Source of the DNA: Ficedula albicollis
Taxonomy: Eukaryota; Chordata; Aves; Passeriformes; Muscicapidae
DNA length: 64,000 bases
Assembly: GCF_000247815.1 (NCBI RefSeq)
Contig: NC_021700.1
Location: 18,547,541 to 18,611,540, forward strand
Direction: 5' to 3'
Shown: positions 55,622-64,000 of the stretch, in pieces
How positions within the stretch are numbered: position 1 is the stretch's first letter
How the letters are laid out: each line of letters starts with the position of its first letter
Notes under the pieces: generated by a model
The model's database searches: none
Seen by the model: the letters and a program-made list of their open reading frames with translations, nothing else
What the model was told of the DNA's origin: nothing
Made by a program: the position numbers and the translations under genes

Positions 55622-55791
55622 GTGTTTTCATTTTTCCTTACCTTTTTGGGGGCAGGTAACTGGATTTGTAAGAAGTTTTCAAAGAATATATGCATCGTGG
55701 ATGTTTGTGTTTTTATTTTTCCTTACCTTTTTGGGGGCAGGTAGCTGGATTTGTAAGGAGTTTTCAAAGAATATATGCATCGTGGATGTTG
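55622..55791. repeat. tandem duplication, 2 x 85 bp
   Basis: Copies at 55622-55706 and 55707-55791 share CCTTACCTTTTTGGGGGCAG and GAATATATGCATCGTGGATG, with about four differences. The unit is not a transposon I recognise. Confidence 0.93.
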
Positions 55792-56996
55792 ACGAGAGAT
55801 GTTTTGTGTGTGTTTAATTATATCTTTTCTGTACATTTCTATTTATATAGGCTTTTTCTTTGCTTTTGATTACAATCAGACACTGAGCTGAAGTTCTTAA
55901 TGAGATGTCTACAATGATGTCAAAATACCTTTTTTGTAAGTGACATTCGTTAACACAATTTTTTTCATTATATATAGCTTCTCAAGACTGTTTCCTTTAA
56001 CACATTACATTCCATTTATCATCATGTATACTTTACAGTGCAGCCACTCATTATGGAACTTTAATGTAGCTCTTTGGATCATCAGACATCATCCTATCCA
56101 CCCTGTTCCCAAATTATTCTTGATTATATAAAAATGGCACAACATTCATCCTAGCTTTTTATGGACTATACTGAGAAAATGCATCCAACTACAAAAATAA
56201 TAATTTCTGTCTTTTAACTCCTTAATTTAGAATATCATAGGTCCACAAGAAGATCTCTTTCCATAATGCTATGGTTTCCTTAAAATATTTTGGAGAGGAA
56301 TTGAGCCAAAAGCATTGTTTCAAATCCAAATAAACATTATTTATGCTAACCAATTTACATCATCATCAGTTTCTTTTAAAAATTCTGATATAATTATTAA
56401 ATATTATTTCCTATACAAAAGAAGTGTAGATATTTGCCATCATAGTAGTAATAAACATGTTAAATTATCTTAGGCTTTAACATGATTTTGTTCTGTTGAG
56501 TTAATAAGGTCTGTAGTTCCACCACTCCTGAAATGTTTTTAAAATAAATAGTGTATGAACCATCTTCTAATGCACTGGTAACAGAGCATTCAGTGTAAGG
56601 ATTATTTAAATATCACAGTTGGCAGTTTAGCAATTTTACAAGTGAGTTCTTTTGGAACTCTACAGAGAATACCATCTGCCTTAAGTAATTAGTGTTCATT
56701 ATATTGATTTATTTTAGAATGTCTTCAAATGTCCCTTTATGTGATACAGTCCCACAGTGTAATCTTGAAAGCTAATTAAGCTGATTCATTAAAATACATT
56801 ACATATATATCTGAAAGTAAAATCCCTTAGAGTTCCGAGGAACAATGGATGAAAATCCCATGCATAGATGAGTGACTGCATCTTGGAAAGTTACTCATGA
56901 AAGGGTTGTAGTGGTGATCCTGATGGAAAAGCAGTAAAACCTCACTTGAATGCCAAAGACATCAGTAAATTAGCTACCAATCCTACCCTTTGACAC
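55792..56996. other. non-coding stretch
   Basis: AT-rich unique sequence with no gene or recognisable repeat. It ends at the poly-A before the third G tract. Confidence 0.5.
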
Positions 56997-57021
56997 AAAA
57001 AAAAAAAAAAAAAATCAGAAA
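56997..57021. repeat. poly-A plus TCAGAAA, left flank of the third G tract
   Basis: Eighteen A residues (56997-57014) and TCAGAAA (57015-57021) precede the G tract. The same arrangement, A20 then TCAGAAAG, follows it at 57743-57770. The flanks are therefore direct repeats of each other. Confidence 0.95.
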
Positions 57022-57743
<722 letters not shown>

Positions 57744-57770
57744 AAAAAAAAAAAAAAAAAAATCAGAAAG

Positions 57771-60700
57771 TAGGAGCTAAGACAAAAATCATAAGCTCTT
57801 AAGTAGGAACTTGATTGAAAATAGGATCAAAACAATTTTACCTTATGTAGAACATTAGTAACACATTACTAGAGTACACCAGTGTTGTTAGCTGCTTTGT
57901 GTCAGCTCTGAAATATTGGAAAACATACAGAGGAGAGTCAGAAAAATAATCTGAAAACTGGGAGAGACTCTATTTCCTCACAAAGGAAGAAATTAGTTAT
58001 TGAATAGAGGTCCAGCAAAGCTATGTATTCCCCCCTATTTTATGTTTTCAGAACAAGTTATAAAGCCTTTTCAATACATATGTTTTGCTAAACTTTAAAA
58101 GCTACTAATCTTTCCCTTCCCTATTTCTGTGTGTAAGAGATAATTTTTTCATGTGGGACTCATGAACTTAACAGTAACTTCAACATGCTTGAATATCATA
58201 TTGTTTATGCCCCAGAAATCCTATGTTGATAGCATGACAAAAAAAAATGTGGGAGGAATATGGCTACATCTTGATGTCAGAAATTCTGAAAGTCCTTAAA
58301 TAAATACATAATAACTCAGCTGAAAGGGTGAATAAGCACTAAAACAACCCTGAATTGCTTCTGACAATCTGATACCTGTGAGACTGAATCCTTTTCTCTG
58401 GTAGAGATGCACTTCTTTTCAGATCATTTGTCTCTCATGTACTATTGAATGTAAGATGTGTCTCAGTGACAGATTGACTGATTGAAACAGGGACAGAAAG
58501 AAACATCATTAAACATTTAAATAATTTTCTGGGTCATTTCAGAGGACATATCTTGAAGAGACCAGGCTGTCTTTGAAGTTGAAAAACCTACAATCATGCA
58601 GTAGCTGAGCCAAATGTTTATTTTGATGGTTTGACTTATGTAACTGAAAAACATGTTTCTTAGAAAGACTAGCGCAACCAAACCCAATGATACAGCTATG
58701 GGTTTTCATTTTCCTTGTACAGGTATAGAAAATACTCTGCAGAGTAATAAAAGAAAGCTCATTCAATACTTACAGCAGAAGAAGTCCTGTTGATGTTGTA
58801 ATATATTATGTTGTAACTCTTGACAGAAAAAGCTATTTTTACCTGCACGTGAGGTCTTACACAACAAATGAATCACAGGATTTTATAGGAAAATGTAGAA
58901 GTACAAATCTCATAAATAAGTGTGATCTACACTTCATCAACAACATGGAAACAAAATAATGGCTATGATTAGTCTCAGACTAACACATGAATTTTCCAAA
59001 TTGCAGCTGACTAGAAATAAGTGAATGAGTCTCAGTCATGTATATTTGAAAGCCAAAGTTTCCCTACATTTACAGCATTCAAATATGGACATAAGAATCA
59101 GGTCTAGGGTGACATTTTGGCTTTTAAATTGTTAAATGTAGGCCTGGATCTATGCTGTGAATTATTAATTTAGTTAAATCAGAATCTGTTCTCACTTACA
59201 CTTGTGTGACTTTAGATGCTGATTTTCCCAGTTCTCCTTTTGTCAAAAGCTGCAATTAACTCCCTGCTGAATGGTAAAATGGCATGAGAGCAATGGATCT
59301 GCTGGCAAGGTATCAGTGCAACATATTCTGCGTCATTCATTGATGAAGCACAATAGGGAGGTGAACACCAGCCAGCAAAATTGACTGTGGTGCCTGCCTC
59401 TCATGTGATTACGACAGAAGGACTTCAGGAATGAATGGACAGACAGCAAATGGACCAGCTGGCAGTTTGAGGACATGTTCTCCCACAGCACCAATGGGAC
59501 ATGCAAGCCCACAAAGCTAGCTGGGAGACAAATCTCTACCACAGGATATTTTTTCACACCTCTGATGGAGTTCACTAGGAAAATGGATGAAGTAGATTTA
59601 CCTTTCACATAGACCATAAAAAATCCCAAAGTTCCTAAAGTATGCACCCTACCTGCTACTTATAAACAGTGAGCCACTCTTGGCACATATGAATTTGACA
59701 GGGGATTGCCAGTTAGTTTTGGACCTCATGCAGAGCTTAGCAGCACACAGCTCTCTGTACTGCTGTTACTCATGCCCTTTCCTTCTACTCTTTCCTTCAT
59801 TGTCCTTTGTCAGCCTCTTTGACAAAGAGACTTGTATTGCAGTGTTTCTCAGTGATCACAGACAAGCATCTTGACAGAAGCCAAGTTCACACCAAGATCC
59901 TGAACCCTGCCCATGGGTAACTTCATGGCATATCACATCAATCTAGCTTGTACTAGAGTCTCAGAAAGATAAGGTACCTTGCCCAGTACAGAACCATCCC
60001 CAGTACCTGTTATTGTACAGGAAGAATGTAGACTAACAGCCTTCTTGGTTATATTTCCACTTCACTAAAAAACTTCTCAACAAACATGTTCTTAATCAGC
60101 AGTGTGTCTGTTACTCCAAGCTTTACCCATCAGATTATTTCTATGTGCCAGACCCATAGGACTGGCAAGTCCTTTCACCCATCCCATTTCTACCCTCCAT
60201 GATGTCTAAGAAATTGCGTGTTATAATAGCAGGTTTTTCAGTTATTTCTGTCAGGTAGTGTGCTCATACATGACAGGACCAGCGAGATGCACTTGTCTCA
60301 CAGCATTGTGCAATGCTTTATTTGTGCACCTAGAGTTTCTTTTGTGCTTCCTACATGTTGCGTGTGGTATGTTTAGAATCTGATATTTACAAGTTCATGG
60401 AAGGAAAAAGTCTTCAGAGGACTTTACCATTTCATACATAGCAACAAGACAGTGAAACTGCTGGTTTTAGCATCTCTGACAGATTGAAGATATTTCATGG
60501 TAGGGTTTTGGGATATATGGGGCTTTTTTCTTCAACAGTTTACTCAATCTGTTTCAAAGTTCTCTCAATTAGAACTCCCATATCATGTTCCTCAGCATGA
60601 GACATACAAACAAACAAAAACAAAAAATGTCCAGCATTTGTATAAACACAAAGTGGAGATAGCCTGAAAAATGGTAAATTTTCTGGTGGAGACAGAGGTT

Positions 60701-61554
60701 CACTTTAAAGGAAACAGGGGAGTAATATGAAGAGAAAGGTAATCATATCAGGTAAGCAATCACCTGTTCTTGCAAAATTCACCCTTAAGGATAAAATTAA
60801 GTGCCTAATAATCTCCCCAAGTTTGTGACAATGTTACAATGGCTCATGGTGCCTTTCTAGCTCACTGATCACTTGGTCTCACAGGCCTACCAGACAACCT
60901 GAAGTCTCAAGGGCCCTTGGAACTAAAATGTCTCTCTAAGTTCAGGGCATATCAGCACTCTTCCAACAGCTCTTCACTAGGTAATTACTCATTTTAACCA
61001 CAAGCATATATAGACTCCTATTCATAATACTCAGAGGTATCTTAAAAATCTGAATTCTCAGCTGATAACCATATTAAAAAATCTGCCCTTTTACTCAAAA
61101 ATAAATTTCCCATCATTTTACTTTGGTAGAAAACAAATTTGGGAGGGCATGGCAAACGTATTTATTACTTGTAATCTCTTTGGTCTAGTGATCTGGTTTT
61201 TTATATGGTTGTTTAACCTTTCGCAATAGGTTAGATCACGGCATTACTAAGTGAAATTTTTAACTAATCTAATAATTTGTCAGTAAAGGACACCTAAAGA
61301 TATGCGTCAGCAGAGCCAAACAGCAAATCAATGGGAGAACTGGAGCTTTGAACAATGATGAATATTAGTTGTTCGATCCCTCAAGGAAGTAATTCAAATG
61401 AGAATAGGAAAAAAATTGCAATTATCTGATAACAAGGTTTCTCCTAAAAAACCTGTTTAAAAAGTATAAGTTTATATTTTTTCAGACCCCTTGAAATATG
61501 ACATTCACTCTTCTGTGTCTAAGTTGTCTCAACTCCCTCAGAAATCTTGTGTGC
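57771..61554. other. non-coding stretch with a possible CR1 relic
   Basis: Unique DNA with no gene. A short CR1-like piece lies at 57915-58000. The region at about 59280-59660 has somewhat longer open frames and higher GC, but I cannot assign it. Open frames stay at or below 104 residues. Confidence 0.5.
57915..58000 (+). mobile_element. possible old CR1 relic
   Basis: AAAACATACAGAGGAGAGTCA followed by GAAAAATAATCTGAAAACTGGGAGA resembles the CR1 ORF2 segment that reads roughly GTCCAGAGGAGAGCC...AAAATGATC...GGACTGG. Only about 85 bases are comparable and they are diverged. Confidence 0.33.
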
Positions 61555-62210
61555 TTCTACAGGAATGGCAAAGGACTTCAAGGTGCTGGTGGGTGAGAGG
61601 CTGGACATGAGCCAGCCATGGGCACTGCCAGCCCAGAGAGCCAAACGTGTGCTGGGTGCATCCAGAGCAGAGTGGGCAGCAGGGCCAGGGAGGTGATTCT
61701 GCCCCTCTGCTCTGCTGAGACCCCACCTGCAGTGCTGCACCAGCTCTGGGGTCCCAGCACAGGAAGGATGTGGAACCACTGGAGCAAGTTCAGAGGAGGC
61801 CACCAAGTTGACCAGAGGAAAAAAGCATCTGTCCTACAAAGAAAGGACTAGAGAACCGGGTTTGTTCAACCTGGAAAAGAGAAGGCTTCAGGGTTACCTA
61901 ATTGCAGCCTTTGAGTACCTGAAGGGGGTCTACAAAAAAGATGGAGAGGGACTTTCTACAAGGGCATGTAATGAAAAGACAAGTGTTCAGGCTGAAAGGG
62001 AATAAATTTAGATTAGATATTAGGAAGAAGTTTTTTATGGTGAGGGTGGTGAGACACTGGAAGAAGTTGCCCAGAGAAGTTCTAGATGCTCCATCCAATC
62101 ATTTCTGAGCAACCTGGTCTGATGTAAGGTATACCTGCCCATAGCAGGGGGCTTGAAATTAGATGATTCTTTAATTCCCTTCCAAACCAGGGCATTCTAT
62201 GATTCTATAA
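61555..62210 (+). mobile_element. CR1 LINE, 3' fragment
   Basis: The fragment starts in ORF2 at a segment encoding KVLVGERLDMSQPWAL-like sequence (about 61580). It continues with LLRPHLQCCTSSGVP (about 61720), KHLSYKERTREPGLFNLEKR (about 61825) and the AAFEYLKGVYKKDGEGL block (about 61900-61950), then RVVRHWKKLPREVL-like sequence, and ends CATTCTATGATTCTATAA. Frameshifts break the frame at least twice. There is no endonuclease or RT core. It is a dead 5'-truncated copy and one of the best preserved in the window. Confidence 0.93.
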
Positions 62211-64000
62211 TCCTTATTTCCTTGACATTCTTCAGTCGCTGAGATTGGCAATCACATGGTAGCTCCAGAAGAGCTACAAAATGTTAAGATATTATTGAAG
62301 TAAATGTGGAAATTGATAGCAAAATCAGACCAGCATTATTTTAATTCTTTTATTTTTACTAATCCCAGACTTTTAAACAATATGCCATCTGATGTGGGGT
62401 AGCTCATAGAACTGCCTTTTAAAAATTATTTTAGAAAATTGTAGCTGTGGTTATGGAATTATCACATGAAGACTAGAATTATGATGTTTGAGCTCATACT
62501 GAGCTCACACTGTGCTGTCAACAGAAGCAGTTAGGATGCTCAGTGTTAAGAAGTATATTAAATTAGTAAATTTTAAAATCAAATTTTAAATCAAAAATTA
62601 GTAAGTCTCACTGCAACAAACTGTGAGCTATTCTGTGTGAAAAGGATACACGCCACTCCAACTGAAGCTCTTCTACTGCAGAGGGAACACAGATTCATTG
62701 GACAAGCAAACAAGCTGACACTCCTGTGCAGAAGATACTCCTGCTGTTCCTGGCAGATGTGAACTGTGCCTTCTTTGGCTGCCCAAAATAATTTTTGCAT
62801 TTTTTCCAGTGATTGTTCAACATGAAATCAACCTGTCTTGAGAAAAGGCCTAGGCCTCATGATTTAGCCTCCCCACCCTATGTACAGACTGGAACATGAT
62901 TCTGCATTCCTGAAGTGATAGGTTTGGAATATTGGGTTAACTACCTTATTTTATCAAGTTCTGATTTTCTATCAGGCTATCAGGTTCTGATCCCTGGAGA
63001 ACGGAGAAATGCCACAGATCACTCATGAAGATTAAAACCCCTTGGTGACACCATGGGATTTAAGACACATTTTTGTTATCTTGGTTCACATAAGAGTACT
63101 CCAGGGATCTTTTGTACCTCTACCCTGGGCAGAATATCATCACTAGGAGTTCAGAGATCCATCTACACAGTACCGATACTGCATGTAAGGCTTTGGATTC
63201 CCCTGTACCATCAGGCATGAAAGATAAGTATTGCAATGCTGAAAAGAAAGTCAACCTCAGTCAACTTTTGAAACTAATGTCTCTATGGCCACAAAACAGT
63301 AGGTTCATTAAGAGATTATGGTGTCTGAATAGACAAAAAATTCTTATGGTAATAAATATCTCTGTAACTGAGCATATCTTCACTTTTGTGAGCAACAGAA
63401 TGTTTTTGAAGACTTGAATTTTGATATCTGAATCTGCGAAATATTAAGTTCTCAAAATGACAGACCTACAGGCTTGCAAAATACCATGATTTCAGTTACA
63501 AACAGGACAAATCCAAAGCTGCACCTATCAAGAAGTAATGAGATAGTTTTTTATTGAAGTGTTGCAGTTTCAAACTTTTGCTAACACCATACCAACTGCT
63601 ACAGCTTTCTAATCCAGGGATTATTTTGGAATATTTGCTGACAAGGACAGTATCAGGACAACGGGAGCTCTTCTGCAACCCTCTTGGTTCTTTGTTTTAA
63701 TATTACCCACTTGGTAAACACTCACTTGTATTCAGGTCAGTCAATGCATGGAATGATTATGCTCTGAAAATAAATATTTGTATCAGAAAAGGAAACTGCC
63801 CTATTTAGCTACGGTTGAAAATAATTAAACAGCGTCAGTGGTAGGGAAAATTTCACAGCAGGCAATTGTAACAATGATATGTCATGCTTGCACAGTGAAA
63901 GCTTTGACACAAAGGTTTTTGTCATGTTAGCTCAATGGAGAGTTAGTCACACTGTATTAGTAAGCACTTGACTGTATTATTTCCTAACAGAAGGTCCAGG
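62211..64000. other. unique non-coding stretch at the window end
   Basis: AT-rich unique sequence with no gene, RNA gene or transposon that I recognise. The longest frame is 101 residues at about 63112-63417, without a recognisable domain. Confidence 0.5.

Overview
The window looks like non-coding nuclear DNA from a bird, most likely a passerine (songbird). The evidence is a set of CR1 LINE fragments on both strands, several ending in the bird CR1 3' octamers (ATTCTATG-like). There is also a tRNA-Ile-derived SINE with a CR1 tail, of the type known from zebra finch as TguSINE1, and a solo LTR resembling passerine ERVL-type LTRs. The background is AT-rich with no bacterial or viral gene organisation. 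I see no convincing host exon, promoter, CpG island, tRNA gene or rRNA gene. The long open frames are low-complexity translations of repeats (poly-Gly, poly-Pro, poly-Arg and a Phe-Tyr-Ser-Ile-Leu pentapeptide) or decayed CR1 ORF2. The region is therefore intergenic or deep intronic.

Layout: 1-6453 is unique AT-rich sequence with one 90-bp tandem duplication (2775). 6454-8015 is a giant pentanucleotide array (TAGGG, then TAGAC, then 291 perfect GAATA units) that runs directly into the 3' end of a minus-strand CR1 (8016-8400). 9205-9344 is a 70-bp tandem duplication. 13354-13544 is a repeat whose inverted second copy lies at 16196-16524 and is split by the SINE at 16325-16470. 14046-14927 is a pure G tract of 882 bases. 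16755-17413 is a solo LTR, with its 3' end caught in a 103-bp tandem duplication (17385-17590). 17591-28312 is unique. 28332-28977 is a second pure G tract (646 bases) inside a poly-A run.

31598-33754 is a long plus-strand CR1 ORF2 remnant with two internal tandem duplications and no catalytic reverse transcriptase core. 35375-35575 is an ancient tRNA-derived SINE. 41850-42482, 43111-43525 and 52451-53115 are minus-strand CR1 fragments. 46236-47127 is an 892-bp homopurine GGAGAA array. 48162-48211 is a perfect 16-bp stem hairpin. 55622-55791 is an 85-bp tandem duplication. 57022-57742 is a third pure G tract (721 bases) whose flanks are duplicated. 61555-62210 is a plus-strand CR1.

No genes cooperate here. 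What organises the window is retroposon decay, microsatellite expansion and repeated small tandem duplication. The three G tracts total 2,249 bases and may be assembly or base-calling artefacts, the third most clearly. The best biological leads are the CR1 3' tail that became a 1.5-kb satellite, the nested SINE in an inverted repeat pair, and the unusual number of two-copy micro-duplications.
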